Origin: a virus
Length of the DNA: 36,922 bases
IMG/VR virus record: IMGVR_UViG_3300032238_001159
Location: 1-36,922 of that record
Direction: 5' to 3' (one strand)
A program made the position numbers and the translations under genes. Shown here one piece after another: positions 22,698 through 33,700 of this stretch. Position 1 is the first letter of the stretch. Every line of letters begins with the position of its first letter. The notes beneath the pieces are model-generated. The model was not told where the DNA came from. It did not search any database and saw only the letters and a program-made list of their open reading frames with translations.

Positions 22698-25600
22698 TTA
22701 ACAAATTACGTATCCGCTACCAGTGTTTTGGATGTTTATGTAGATAAGGTTTGAACCACTAACTACTGTATGTGTATTGTACGAACTAATCCCACAATAA
22801 CCTGTATAAATACCACTATTGTTACCGCTACCAAATGTGATATTATTAAATGTCGAATTTAATACTCCAAAGTCAATAACACTACCAACAACCATAGAAG
22901 TCCCATAAGGTTGGTAGTTTTGGAAAGTAGATGGTTTGTTACCAACAGTTTGACCATTTAAATAAGTCCAAACCCCACCATTAACTCGATAAACAAATGA
23001 TACGTTAGCCGGCGATGCAACAGGTGCTCCAAAATAGAAATTAACCTCAGAATAAACCGGTGTTGGCGTCGGTGTTGGTGTTGGCGTCGGTGTCGGTGTA
23101 GGAGTTTGAGTTGGTTGTGGTGGTGTACAATTTATATCTATATCAATACCAATATTCAAGTATAAAGTACTGGTTGAGAAATTATCGTAACAAGATGAAT
23201 TACTTACAATTAAAGTATTACCTGCAAAGTAATAATTTAAACCGTAGTTATATAAACCTGCAAGTTCAGTATCTAAAGCATTAATTAATTGAGTTTGTGT
23301 TGGGTAATCATTAATACCGTATCCCGTATAGAATTGTTCTTGAACTAATATTTGTGAATCCAATCTACAATCAACATACCAATTAGAAACAATACTATTC
23401 AAGTCACACATGTTTTGTGTAAATCCACTTTGTGCCAATAAACTTGATAGTAAGGATTGAATCATTTCTGAAGGTGACCCTTGAATAGTACAAGTGAGTG
23501 TTTGGTCTATGCAGTCGTAAGCAAATGGTTGCCCTGTGTATTTACAAGGAATACAAGCCACAGGAATAATTTGACAACCTCTTTGTCTTCTCCAAACATA
23601 TTTTTGTCTATGGAAAATAGAGTTTTCCATTTTTTGTCCTGTTAACCACAATGACGTACCAGGAACCATTTGTTCCAATAATCTTTGCCAATAATCACCA
23701 AGTCCCAAAGTGTAATCAATCATTTTTTGGTAAGTGAAGTTGTTGTTTGGTATACCTACCGTTTGTTCTGATTGTAAATAATTCCAAAATACCGATTGTA
23801 ATGTAGGATATCCTCCTGTTTTACCATCACTTATTGTTTGTCTGTTTCTTACATTTATAAAATTGTTATAAAAAGTTTGAGCAAACTCAAAGAAAGTTTT
23901 TTGTTTTGGTTTTGGGTCAATATGTGTCCAATCTATATTACCAGGATACGGATAAGGTGCTGTTAATCCAGAATTAGGAATTGGGTAATCGTACTTAACC
24001 GACATATCCCATACATCATATGTAATACCTTGACCCATATTCATATAAAGTTCAAGGTTTTTAGAATTAATTACTAACTTATCATTAGATACTTTATAAT
24101 CTACCCCATTAAAATTTGTATCAACTTTTCTAGTACCTACATCATTAACAACCCAAGATTTTTGATTATCAGAAACTCGTCTAAGTGTATATCCGACATC
24201 CATGTCTTCAAACTTTCTAAGACCATTCATATATTCTTGTCCAAAATTAAATGGTGCAATTTCAGTTACTAAAAAAGGATTAGACCCACTGAACTGTGAA
24301 TTTTCAACATCAACAGTTTCAACTGAACGGTGTTTTGGACTTTTTTCAAACCAACCCGCCCCTTTTTGAAAGAAGTTTGTATCAGTTTGTTGAGGACTTT
24401 TTGGATACCCGTCACTATCGATACCATAATCAGCCAAACTCGTATTAACTAATTTTAACAAACCACTACTAGTGTATCCTGTATATTCTACACCTTGTAT
24501 TTTGAAGACATTTGTTCCGTCTAATTCTGCGTTTGTTACAAACTTTGTACCACCAGAAATTTGTGCATATTGTTCATTAAATTTATCTACATTAATTTTA
24601 GCATCCGCAACATATACAATTTCATTAAATTCTAATAACGCATCAGGAGCGCCAATAAATCTCATTACATATTCTAAAGATTGTCTAGTACCTTTAGTTT
24701 TATACATGTAAGCAGCATTAAGAATTAAGTTTCTATAATATTGGTAATTTAATTCTGTAGGTGTAAGTGTCTTTTTTTGTCCTTCATAAATTTGTTCTGT
24801 ATTTGAATTAAAAACAGAATTTAAAAAGTTTTCATTAGTGATTGGTGAGATATTTGGATTAATACCTAATGTCTGTGCTAAATTAGTAAGTAATTGTGAT
24901 GGTATGTCATTTCCAACTTGGTAATTCACTGAGTTGATGTATGCCAAACTATCTATGAATTTTTTAACCTCATCAAAACTTCTTCCATAAATTTGTAAAA
25001 CTTTTTCAACTTTTTGGTCGGTGGTGTCAAATTCTTTAAATGAACCTGTTATTAAAAAACGACTAATTAAGTTTGTTTTATACTCATCTAATTTTTCTGC
25101 AGCTAATTGCAAATCGTCCAAATATCTATTAAATAGTGAACTTGTTATATCTAAGTTCCAAAACTTATTTAATGGCCAAGTAACACTAGTGTTGTATAAT
25201 GTTGATTTACCATTACTATCATAATCAGGATAACTAAATTTAGCAGTGTATAAAGGTGCACTATTTTGATTCAAAAGAAATTTTTCAACCTCATCAAAGG
25301 CGTCTGTAAAAATTTCTTGTGTTTTAATATTATTTGGTTTTATAACTAACGACCTAGTAGTTGCAGTAGCACCACTAAACGGATTCCCACTAACAGTCAT
25401 AGTAACCGAACCTCCACTGACACTAACCGTTGGTTCAAAGTCAGTTAATGGATATTCAACATCCAAAGTATCAAAATACAAAGCGTAACTTTCATATTTA
25501 GAAGTTAATGCCCTAATTGGGTGTATTGGGTATGGTCTTACTTCAATATTTCTTTCTGCATTTTCAGAAAAATCAATTTCAAATGGATTTCTAAATAATA

Positions 25601-26057
25601 CACTATCCATACTAAATGTGGTCTCGTCATTAAGAGAACTATATGATATATTGTAAGCAGTTTGTCCTGTTAATAAACCTGATTGGTGGACAGCTATGAC
25701 TTCAATGGCTGCCGGAAAGTTATTAATTATTTTAATTGCCGACGCTGAAAGTCTTTTTGCTAATGAACCATATAATGAAAAACTTGTTACTTCTGATAAA
25801 TCATAATTAGGATAAACTTTAAAGTTTTTTTCTATTATTCTTTTAGCCTCGGCTAAATTACCTATTTTAAGATTTTCTAAAGTGTATGCTTCTGAAAAAA
25901 CACCAGTATCAAAATTCCTGTTAGTCTTTTCGTATATAGCACTAGTAAATTTAAAATTTCCTTGTGTAAGACCACCTGCATCAGTAATCTGAACTCCAAC
26001 AAGATTATCTGCGAAAGTATTAGTTCCAATAGGTGGGTAGAAAATTTTATTTGCCAT
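22698..26057 (-). CDS. baseplate/fibre-connector candidate with a Thr-Pro linker, 1119 residues
   Basis: A large structural protein. Residues 1-830 are globular and not Gly/Ser-rich, unlike the neighbouring fibres. The region 436-482 (YYRNLILNAAYMYKTKGTRQ, then IGAPDALLEFNEIVYV) recalls the KGT segment of tail protein I-type baseplate proteins that join fibres to the baseplate; this is a modest resemblance. A helical segment precedes it (310-400). Then come a Cys cluster CIPC (835-838), a domain at about 864-977 shared with the adjacent SprB-repeat protein, a (Thr-Pro)n linker (984-1000) and a C-terminal beta domain of about 118 residues. The ATG at 26057 overlaps the previous stop (TAATG). 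By position it may anchor the SprB-repeat fibre. Confidence 0.72.
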   Translation of the reverse strand: MANKIFYPPIGTNTFADNLVGVQITDAGGLTQGNFKFTSAIYEKTNRNFDTGVFSEAYTLENLKIGNLAEAKRIIEKNFKVYPNYDLSEVTSFSLYGSLAKRLSASAIKIINNFPAAIEVIAVHQSGLLTGQTAYNISYSSLNDETTFSMDSVLFRNPFEIDFSENAERNIEVRPYPIHPIRALTSKYESYALYFDTLDVEYPLTDFEPTVSVSGGSVTMTVSGNPFSGATATTRSLVIKPNNIKTQEIFTDAFDEVEKFLLNQNSAPLYTAKFSYPDYDSNGKSTLYNTSVTWPLNKFWNLDITSSLFNRYLDDLQLAAEKLDEYKTNLISRFLITGSFKEFDTTDQKVEKVLQIYGRSFDEVKKFIDSLAYINSVNYQVGNDIPSQLLTNLAQTLGINPNISPITNENFLNSVFNSNTEQIYEGQKKTLTPTELNYQYYRNLILNAAYMYKTKGTRQSLEYVMRFIGAPDALLEFNEIVYVADAKINVDKFNEQYAQISGGTKFVTNAELDGTNVFKIQGVEYTGYTSSGLLKLVNTSLADYGIDSDGYPKSPQQTDTNFFQKGAGWFEKSPKHRSVETVDVENSQFSGSNPFLVTEIAPFNFGQEYMNGLRKFEDMDVGYTLRRVSDNQKSWVVNDVGTRKVDTNFNGVDYKVSNDKLVINSKNLELYMNMGQGITYDVWDMSVKYDYPIPNSGLTAPYPYPGNIDWTHIDPKPKQKTFFEFAQTFYNNFINVRNRQTISDGKTGGYPTLQSVFWNYLQSEQTVGIPNNNFTYQKMIDYTLGLGDYWQRLLEQMVPGTSLWLTGQKMENSIFHRQKYVWRRQRGCQIIPVACIPCKYTGQPFAYDCIDQTLTCTIQGSPSEMIQSLLSSLLAQSGFTQNMCDLNSIVSNWYVDCRLDSQILVQEQFYTGYGINDYPTQTQLINALDTELAGLYNYGLNYYFAGNTLIVSNSSCYDNFSTSTLYLNIGIDIDINCTPPQPTQTPTPTPTPTPTPTPTPVYSEVNFYFGAPVASPANVSFVYRVNGGVWTYLNGQTVGNKPSTFQNYQPYGTSMVVGSVIDFGVLNSTFNNITFGSGNNSGIYTGYCGISSYNTHTVVSGSNLIYINIQNTGSGYVIC

Positions 26058-26965
26058 TAACTAATAATATTTGTAAAGTTTTTACTAAAGTCTATATTGT
26101 TTCCTCTATCTTGTCTCACTTCATATAATAACTCATTAAAGTTATCCCTAACCTCAAATAAGTTGTATTGTTTATAGATATTGTTATTACTATCGTATAG
26201 TGTGTAAATTCCGTCTTCCATACTTTTCGATTGATTACCGTAAAGAGCAATTGCTAAAGTATCTAAATCATAATCCGCCATTTGAATATCAATAGTGATT
26301 GGATTAAAAAAAGTATTACTTACAATGATATCTTGATTCGGTTGACCGATAAAAGGTGTTGCCGTCGGTTTGTTTGTTGGTGATGATGATGGTGATAAAG
26401 TACAGAATACTAAATCACTTCCCCCATCAACATATCTATATCTAATTGTTTTTTGTGATGAATTAACTTGTTCTGTTACTACTGGCTCACAAAAAAATGA
26501 TGAAGTCACAATTCTATAAAAGTTAGGTATTTTACTACCATCATTATTTAAGTACTCAATTCTGAACCCAACTAAACCTTGGTTTGTAAATTTGTTTCTA
26601 AACTGTGGTGGAACGTCATTAAGGTTTATAATAATGCCTTTTACATTAGGGAGTGCAGATAAAACACCACAATCAGTAATTGTTGTTCTTATTTCTGCAG
26701 GTTTGATGTATAATGTGTAAATTCCTTTTTTATTAAATTCACTCGCAGGTAGTTTTAAATTATAAAGACCGCCCAAAATTTCAACACCCGCATTACCACC
26801 TGTTTCGCTATTGTGAAAGTAAGGTGTTAGAATACTTTGTGAATTTAATTTCTTTAGCAAAAAGTTATTTGTTACATCCCTACTCGGTGTATAATGTAAT
26901 ATTATATCAACGTCTGCCGGTGATACGTCTGAAGGTCTTACAATACCATAAGTTCCTAATGCCAT
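26057..26965 (-). CDS. structural protein of the baseplate/tail region, 302 residues
   Basis: Not recognised. The protein is mostly beta, with motifs such as GIVRPSDVSPADVDIILHYT at the start and GIYTLYIKPAEIRTTITDCG in the first half. A Ser/Pro/Thr-rich linker (SPSSSPTNKPTATPF, about residues 193-207) is followed by a C-terminal domain that includes DYDLDTLAIALYGNQSKSME and ends in NIIS. The linker resembles the Thr-Pro linkers of neighbouring fibre proteins. It begins 33 bases after the PKD-domain gene, with TATTTATA (26983-26976) ten bases before the ATG, and overlaps the 1119-residue gene by one base. A wedge or fibre-joint role is inferred from position only. Confidence 0.62.
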   Translation of the reverse strand: MALGTYGIVRPSDVSPADVDIILHYTPSRDVTNNFLLKKLNSQSILTPYFHNSETGGNAGVEILGGLYNLKLPASEFNKKGIYTLYIKPAEIRTTITDCGVLSALPNVKGIIINLNDVPPQFRNKFTNQGLVGFRIEYLNNDGSKIPNFYRIVTSSFFCEPVVTEQVNSSQKTIRYRYVDGGSDLVFCTLSPSSSPTNKPTATPFIGQPNQDIIVSNTFFNPITIDIQMADYDLDTLAIALYGNQSKSMEDGIYTLYDSNNNIYKQYNLFEVRDNFNELLYEVRQDRGNNIDFSKNFTNIIS

Positions 26966-26998
26966 TTTTTTATTTTATAAATAGTTTATCTGTATTTT

Positions 26999-28141
26999 TT
27001 ATGTAGTATTAATTTTAAAGAAACCATAACCATATCTTTCTAAATCACCCATGTTATCAACTTCACCTAACCTTTCAATTGATTCAAAAGCACTATATTT
27101 TCCCCTTTCAACATAAACATCAGTTTGAACTTGTGGTTCCATAACAAAATCTAAAAGTTCTTCATTTTTTGTAATCATCGATGGATTTAAATCGTTAGGT
27201 TGTAAACCATTACTATTCATAACATAGAATGTTTTTCCATTAGGTAAATCGTAATAAGTTATTGATTCGATAGTATATCCCGTAATGCCGTCTATGATAG
27301 AATCAATCTTACCATAAAACTGATTGTTTTTTGTAAAAATATATCCAACAGTATATGGATTTGGTCCGTATCTTCTTAAGTCTTGTACTTTTGATTTAGT
27401 GAATCCCGAAACAATAAAAGGTGTTGTTGTCCAATTAGACGAAGACTGATAAGATAAACTGTTAGTACTATCTAAAGGATAAATATAATTGTACGCTATT
27501 GATGCCCCATTCCAACTACCACCCTGTGGTGTAAATGATATGAATCCATTAGGGTTTGGTGTTAATGTGGTTGCTAAAGGTATTGTTATTGGTTTAGATA
27601 TTGTAGTTAACCCAAAAGAGTTTGACCCTGATAATGTAATTGTATAATTTCCAGCGTTTTGGTAAACGTGATTAATTTGAGTACCTGTAAGTTGTTGTTG
27701 TGTTGTACTATCTCCCCAATCAACAACATATGTACTAAAATCTAAATAACTTAATGTGAAATCACCTGAGGTATTATAAAGAGTTACAGAATATAAATTA
27801 AGAGGTGTATTTGCTGAATATAAAAAATTAGTAACAATATCTTTTTGACATAACAAACCATCAAACTCAGAATAATATCCAATATCATTGTATGTTTGTG
27901 TTAACATGATTGGTATTGTAAGACCCGTTAATAATGATTCACCATTAGTCCCACCACTTAAAATTTGTGTCATACCTGAATACAATCCAAAATTTTGGGT
28001 TGTGGCGGTAAACGCAGTCGTATTAGTTGGTATACCATTTGCAGGTAAATCATAATACGTTTTTGCGGTATAAACTAAATTTACTATATCACTTGATAAT
28101 ACTTCTGGTGATATTCTAAAACTATATTCTTCAGCCTCCAT
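26999..28141 (-). CDS. tail protein with an internal PKD domain
   Basis: A 380-residue protein. Residues about 118-188 form a PKD-type Ig-like domain: YVVDWGDST (138-146), INHVYQNAGNYTITL (156-170) and FGLTTISKPITI, the classic W-G-D ... H-x-Y-x-x-x-G-x-Y-x-V order. The N-terminal part (1-115) is structural and unrecognised. The C-terminal end (VYVERGKYSAFESIERLGEV, then YGYGFFKI) looks like a conserved interface segment. The ATG at 28141 overlaps the previous stop (TAATG). PKD domains are common on Bacteroidota surface proteins and phage tails, where they often bind carbohydrate or act as spacers. Confidence 0.75.
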   Translation of the reverse strand: MEAEEYSFRISPEVLSSDIVNLVYTAKTYYDLPANGIPTNTTAFTATTQNFGLYSGMTQILSGGTNGESLLTGLTIPIMLTQTYNDIGYYSEFDGLLCQKDIVTNFLYSANTPLNLYSVTLYNTSGDFTLSYLDFSTYVVDWGDSTTQQQLTGTQINHVYQNAGNYTITLSGSNSFGLTTISKPITIPLATTLTPNPNGFISFTPQGGSWNGASIAYNYIYPLDSTNSLSYQSSSNWTTTPFIVSGFTKSKVQDLRRYGPNPYTVGYIFTKNNQFYGKIDSIIDGITGYTIESITYYDLPNGKTFYVMNSNGLQPNDLNPSMITKNEELLDFVMEPQVQTDVYVERGKYSAFESIERLGEVDNMGDLERYGYGFFKINTT

Positions 28142-28983
28142 TATGGGTTCACATATTCATACCATGTTATGGCTTCATTTGCCGTTTGTCCCACACCGAC
28201 TCTAACTTGGGACGGTGATTCTCTATAAATTTTGTAATTATAATTGTTGTTATTCATTACCACTTTATAATAAAAATATTTTTCTTTATCGAAATTAAAT
28301 TTAACCCCACCTGAAAAACTTGATTGTGGTTCGTTAATCATTCTTACAAATTGTCCTGTTTTAGCATTAAAAAACTTACAAGACATGTAAAATGTACTTT
28401 GTGCTATATAAGCGTTGTTTCTTAACCAATAAAAGAAAAATCCTTCTTTATCTTGACCAACATAATCTAAAACGTATTTTGGTTTTTTAACCATAACATT
28501 TGTCGGGTTTAAAGCTGGTCCTATTGTGCCAGGTTCTTTAAGACCTTGTTGTGTTGGGAGAATCACACTAAACATTATTTTTTGACTTTCAGAAATTTTA
28601 CTGTCATAAAAATCTAATTTAAAAAATGACCCTTTGAATGAATTTGAAAAATAATATATCTCTGAATCTGTAAAACTAGCGTATTGATAATCATCTAACC
28701 AATCACCAATACTTGGCGCATTTGTTAAAAAAGTAGTAGGTAAGTTTGGATTGAAAAAATTAAATATATAATTTATTTCTGTTTTGTCAGGGTTTGAATC
28801 CCATGGTGCATGTGCAAAACTACTAACTTCAAAATCCTCAATACCATTTATTAGTCGTTGAGCGATTTTGTTTTGAAACTCTTCTACCGATTGTTCTCTA
28901 CCTTCCATATCAAAAGTAATCTGAATAGGTATATTAATTTCAGTGTCGTTTGGATTTAAAGAATATCTATAATAATTACTCAC
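28141..28983 (-). CDS. baseplate-region structural protein, 280 residues, GTG start
   Basis: Not recognised by fold. It starts SNYYRYSLNPNDTEINIPIQ and contains aromatic-rich beta segments (YFSNSFKGSFFKLDFYD, EGFFFYWLRNNAYI). The only plausible start is GTG at 28983, overlapping the stop of the 583-residue gene by eight bases (GTGAGTAAT). The order after the gp6-like protein, the 1624-residue and the 583-residue protein would place it near gp9/gp10 of T4, but there is no sequence support for equating them. It ends overlapping the PKD-domain gene by one base. Confidence 0.6.
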   Translation of the reverse strand: MSNYYRYSLNPNDTEINIPIQITFDMEGREQSVEEFQNKIAQRLINGIEDFEVSSFAHAPWDSNPDKTEINYIFNFFNPNLPTTFLTNAPSIGDWLDDYQYASFTDSEIYYFSNSFKGSFFKLDFYDSKISESQKIMFSVILPTQQGLKEPGTIGPALNPTNVMVKKPKYVLDYVGQDKEGFFFYWLRNNAYIAQSTFYMSCKFFNAKTGQFVRMINEPQSSFSGGVKFNFDKEKYFYYKVVMNNNNYNYKIYRESPSQVRVGVGQTANEAITWYEYVNP

Positions 28984-30727
28984 AGTCGTCTGTAGTTGGT
29001 TGGTTTATGATTGTTGTTACAATTTCAGTTTCTCTTTGTATTGGTTTTTGTAACAATAATACTTGGGCGTATGGGTAATGCGCTCCGTTTATAAACGGAT
29101 AATTAACCCCAAAACCATCACTATCAACAAAACCATAAGTATATATGTCTCTCCACATGAATGTCTGATTGTAATCAGAATACCAAGCCCAAAATGGTAT
29201 GTTATCTATATTATTTTTAGACCCAAACTCCATATAATCACTTAAAGCCCTAATTTGTATTGGGTAATGTGGTTCGTAGACATAACCACTAGGAAGATTT
29301 AATGGTGAGTTATCAAAAAAGTAATTACTGTTAAAAGAATACTTATGATGCATTGGTGAAAGGACATATTCTTTTTGTTCTATATAATTGTATTCACAAA
29401 AATCTCCTTTAATTGTTGCTCCACTTGGTAAAAAATCATTGTAATAAAATTTTTGTCCGCTTCCTATTGGCTGCTCATAACTTGCTAATGGTATGTTATC
29501 TTTATTATTAGTAGAACTGTGGTTCCACCAAGTGTCTGTAGAATTTACCAAAAAGTTAAATCCCCAACCAATATCAATACCTGTAGGTTGGTTGTTTGAA
29601 TTAACGGCAGGTGGGTTAAACCAACCCATATAACCTCTCTGTATTAACGTTATAAATAATTCACTAATAGGTATACCGTTATTATCTTTTAGTCCTGAAA
29701 TATTAATGTCTTTATTTAAAACAAAACTAAAAGTTCTTGACCCTTCTTTTACCGAAACCCTTTGTGTGTTATTTGGTGTAAGGGCAGAATATTCAATTTT
29801 TGATTTAGTATTAAATGGTATATTTTCAAAACCAGCCTGTGTAATATTAAATTCATTATTAGTGGCTAAAACTTTATGTAATCTAATGTAGTATATTGAT
29901 TTTGTCTCAGCACTATTTACGATATTTGTAATTCTTTTTAAAGTTCCTTTTGTACCAGTAAGTGTTTGATTGATTGGAAATTTTAAATTAAATACTGAAA
30001 ATACTTTTTCTTCTGAACGATACTGTCCATCGCCTAAACTAAAAACTTCAAATACTTTTTTATTATTAATACCACTTGGATTTGATGGGATATTTAATTC
30101 AACCCAATCCCCCACATTAAGATTGTGTTTAACCCCACAATAAAAATAAACAACTTTTTTTCCATTTAATTCACCCGGAGTTAAAACAAATGGTATACCA
30201 TCGCCCGAAGTAAAATTAACACTAACATTAAATTTTTCAGACGTATAAGTCATTGGTTGTGTCGTATCACTACTATATGGGTAAGTTAGATTCATCATCC
30301 AATTATATGATGTCGCACTTTTTGGCACATAAATTCTGTGACCTGTAACAGCGGAGTATCTTACAAACGTAAATTCATCAAATTGTGGATAACCTTCCCA
30401 TGGAACGTTAGGATTTGGTGGTGTGTTTAATGTCGCGTTAGCAATCGCATTGGTGTAGTATAGTATGTTTTTGTACGGTGTGTATGTAGTTTTACCTGAT
30501 ACTGTATTTTGAAATATGTTTGTTATTTTACCAGAAATTCTAAATGTATCACTTTCTTCTCGTTCTGTGGTAAATTGGTCTGCAAGATTAATAGATAATG
30601 ACCTATCACCTTCGACCATCGTTCTTCTATCACCGATAAGTGGTGGTTGAATCCAAATGTCTTTGTCGGTATTACCCGCATATTGTTTAGAACCTAAAAC
30701 TATTTGTATTTCGTTTTGATTAGACAT
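28976..30727 (-). CDS. baseplate-region structural protein, 583 residues (gp8 position)
   Basis: A mostly beta protein, not clearly of any family. It begins NQNEIQIVLGSKQYAGNTDK and has long stretches rich in Tyr, Trp, Asn and Pro (for example IPFWAWYSDYNQTFMWRDIY, about residues 505-524). It ends in TIINQPTTDDCE. There is no signal peptide, membrane segment or repeat. Its position, third after the gp6-like gene, corresponds to gp8 in T4, and size and composition would allow a wedge protein, but that is inference from gene order. The ATG at 30727 overlaps the preceding stop by eight bases. Confidence 0.65.
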   Translation of the reverse strand: MSNQNEIQIVLGSKQYAGNTDKDIWIQPPLIGDRRTMVEGDRSLSINLADQFTTEREESDTFRISGKITNIFQNTVSGKTTYTPYKNILYYTNAIANATLNTPPNPNVPWEGYPQFDEFTFVRYSAVTGHRIYVPKSATSYNWMMNLTYPYSSDTTQPMTYTSEKFNVSVNFTSGDGIPFVLTPGELNGKKVVYFYCGVKHNLNVGDWVELNIPSNPSGINNKKVFEVFSLGDGQYRSEEKVFSVFNLKFPINQTLTGTKGTLKRITNIVNSAETKSIYYIRLHKVLATNNEFNITQAGFENIPFNTKSKIEYSALTPNNTQRVSVKEGSRTFSFVLNKDINISGLKDNNGIPISELFITLIQRGYMGWFNPPAVNSNNQPTGIDIGWGFNFLVNSTDTWWNHSSTNNKDNIPLASYEQPIGSGQKFYYNDFLPSGATIKGDFCEYNYIEQKEYVLSPMHHKYSFNSNYFFDNSPLNLPSGYVYEPHYPIQIRALSDYMEFGSKNNIDNIPFWAWYSDYNQTFMWRDIYTYGFVDSDGFGVNYPFINGAHYPYAQVLLLQKPIQRETEIVTTIINQPTTDDCE

Positions 30728-33700
30728 CTTGATTAAAAATATATTTAGTTATGTATCTATTCATTGCACTTTTACCTTTAGATAGACCAAAATAAAAATG
30801 GTATGGTGCCCCAACAACAAATTTATCATTTTGCCCTGGTGGGAATGATTCGGTATATCCATTACTATCTGTGTTATAGATATATCCTTTCTTACCATAA
30901 TTTGTTGTATTAAAGTAATTTGAGAATGGTGCTTGGTAAAAACTCATGGTTTGGTATTTTTGTTTGTAAAATCCTGAACCTTGTAAATTTGTTTGCCATT
31001 CATTTTTATCTGAACCAAATATTGTGTTGGTATTTGCCAACTTCCATAAATAAAATGGAACTTCTTGTGTTTTAGGATAACCAAAATAGTTTGTTAGTGT
31101 TGGTGTGAATGTGGTAATTCCTGGTGTTAATTTAATTCTATTTTCTGTATTAGCGGTAAAGAAGACACCCACTAACGCATCACCTGAACCAGCAACATAA
31201 AGTGTATCGTCATCGTAAACGTCATCGCTAAATCCTTCTACACCGTATTCAGAATTTATACTAAATAATTGTGCTATATCACCATCAATTCTATCTTCAC
31301 TTCTAGAAAACATTCTATTAATTGAAGCATCACCAATACCTAACATTTGAGTTAAAAAGTTGGTGTTTATCAATCGTGAAATTATAAACAACTGTAAAAG
31401 GTCTGATGTATCATTGTAAGAAGTTGATTGTAACGTTTCCGCTAAATATCCCTCAAATTGTGGGTTTACACATATTTCTTTTGTGAATTGGTCTCTTGGT
31501 CCTAAATCCATAATTGTGGTAGGGAAGAATAAATTTCTATCATTACTACCCGCAAAATTAGCAGGAACTAAATTTGTAAATAATGTTTTTTTCTGAGGTA
31601 TTTGTCCCAAAAAGTTAGTTCCATTGTATGGTGTTGACCTATAGAATAACGCATTTGTTTTTCCTTCTGTGTAGAATATAGGTCCTTGTCCAGGTCTAAA
31701 AAAACTATCATAACTTCCACAGAATACATATTTTTTAGGTTGTCCTAATATATTGGATATTGTTTTTTTCTTAAATGAAAACATATATAATGTCCCGTTA
31801 ACCCAATTGTTTTGGAAAACTTGTGAGAACACTCCTCTACACGCACCAAACATCATTCTAAATCTTGCCTTCCACTCAACAAAATATTTTATGTCTTTAG
31901 GTATTGATGCAATTAATGGTTTATCAACAAAATAATAACATCCACCTTTAACACGTTTATTATCTAAATTTGCATCACAAGGGTCATCAACCCCAAAACT
32001 TGTACCCGTACCGCTATAACATTCTAAAAGTGTTAAATTTTCACATTGTAATGAACCAATTACCGCGTCTGTTATTCCATTTGCAGTATCACCTGTTAAG
32101 TCCGCTAAATTGTTAGTAGTGTCTGTTGGTTGTAATGATACAAAAGGTGTTATTAAACCATTACCTTCACTATCTACCAAATAAATTGCAAAGTTATCAT
32201 TAAGGTGTAATGAATATGATGTATTACCACTTGTTTGTGTTTTTGTTGAAGTAGGTAATCTGTCTGACCTTAAAACAAGTCTATTATTGTTTGTAATTGT
32301 AATATTAGTGTTTAATTGTAAGTGGTATGCCGGTGACATTAATCTTACTTGTTGGTTAGGGTTCGCTATTGGGTCAAAATATGAACCAATAACAACACTT
32401 GAAGTTAAAAACGAACTACCTTCAATATTACCTTGTCCAACAAATGTTGCATTTGTGTTATTATATTGAAAACTATAAGTATTAATTGCTCCGTCACTTA
32501 TCGCCCCACTATTAGATGTAAAATAACCTAAATTGTAACTATCACCATTAAATGCCTTATGTGTGATTTGACTCTTATCTGTTGAGTTATAGTAATATGC
32601 TGCGTTGTTAGTAAAAGCAGTAAACTTAGTAGAGTCTACGGTAAACCCATAAGGTTGGTGGTATAGGGTTGTATTAGTATTATTAGTAACATTATGTGTT
32701 TGTGGTGTTACATATGAATTATACCAAGTGTAAGGTGCAGTACTTGTAGCTGCCCCACTATTAGGTTTAATAGGTATATTCAAATAATATTCACCTTCAA
32801 TTATTGGTCCACCGTTAAAAGAATAACCAAATAATTTTGATAGGTCATATCTAATATTTTGTTTTTGAGTATATGGGTCAACTCCTCGATTCAAAATTAA
32901 TATTTCCATATCTTGGAACCCATCTAAAAATTTAATAGGATAGATGTAATCAGTATAAGAAAATAATGGTGATAAACCATATGTATATGTTTGTGTTTTA
33001 TTGAAAAGATATTTGTTTAAAAGTCCAGCAGTACCATTAGTTAAACCGGAATATTGTTGAACTGTAGACCCAGTCAATAACTGAAAGTATTCTGTCCCTC
33101 CTTTAAAGTTATATTCTTTACCATTTTCAGTTATACTTAATTTTAAAACCCCTGTTTGAACGTTACCATTTGTATCGACCCAATTAAATTGTTTATTATA
33201 TAAATTGTTAGGACTATATGGTGTTGAACCCGTAACGTTAGTAGTGTTAAATTGGTTTGGTGTCGATAACCCCGTTAAATTGGGGTCATTAATAGCACTT
33301 AAATCGGTAAAAGTTAAAAGTTGACCTGATTGTATATTTGATAAAGTACCGTTATCACAAAATATTATAAGAACGCTGTCGTCATATGGTGTTGATGGTT
33401 CAACTAAATTTGTTGTTGGATTTGTATTTCTTACAGTTACTTTAATGTGATTTTCTCCGTCAAAATATCTTTGTCTGATATTTGCTAAATTCATAGATTG
33501 AGCTAAGTGAACATCATAACCCATATTTGTTGGTCCTCCTTGGGCCAAATATTGAGTAACGGGTGTTTTCAATAATTTATCAAAATTATTCCCCAAGTTT
33601 TGGAACTGATATCCTGCATATGCTTGTCGTATCGCGTTATTAAATGTTTCAGGGTTACTTGAGTTTGCCGCTTGTACACTATTATAAGAACTAAATGATG

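Noticed and set aside
29063-29245. Plus-strand frame of 60 codons opposite the 583-residue gene
   Set aside because: Antisense to a well-supported gene in a continuous operon and without start signals, like all other plus-strand frames in the window.
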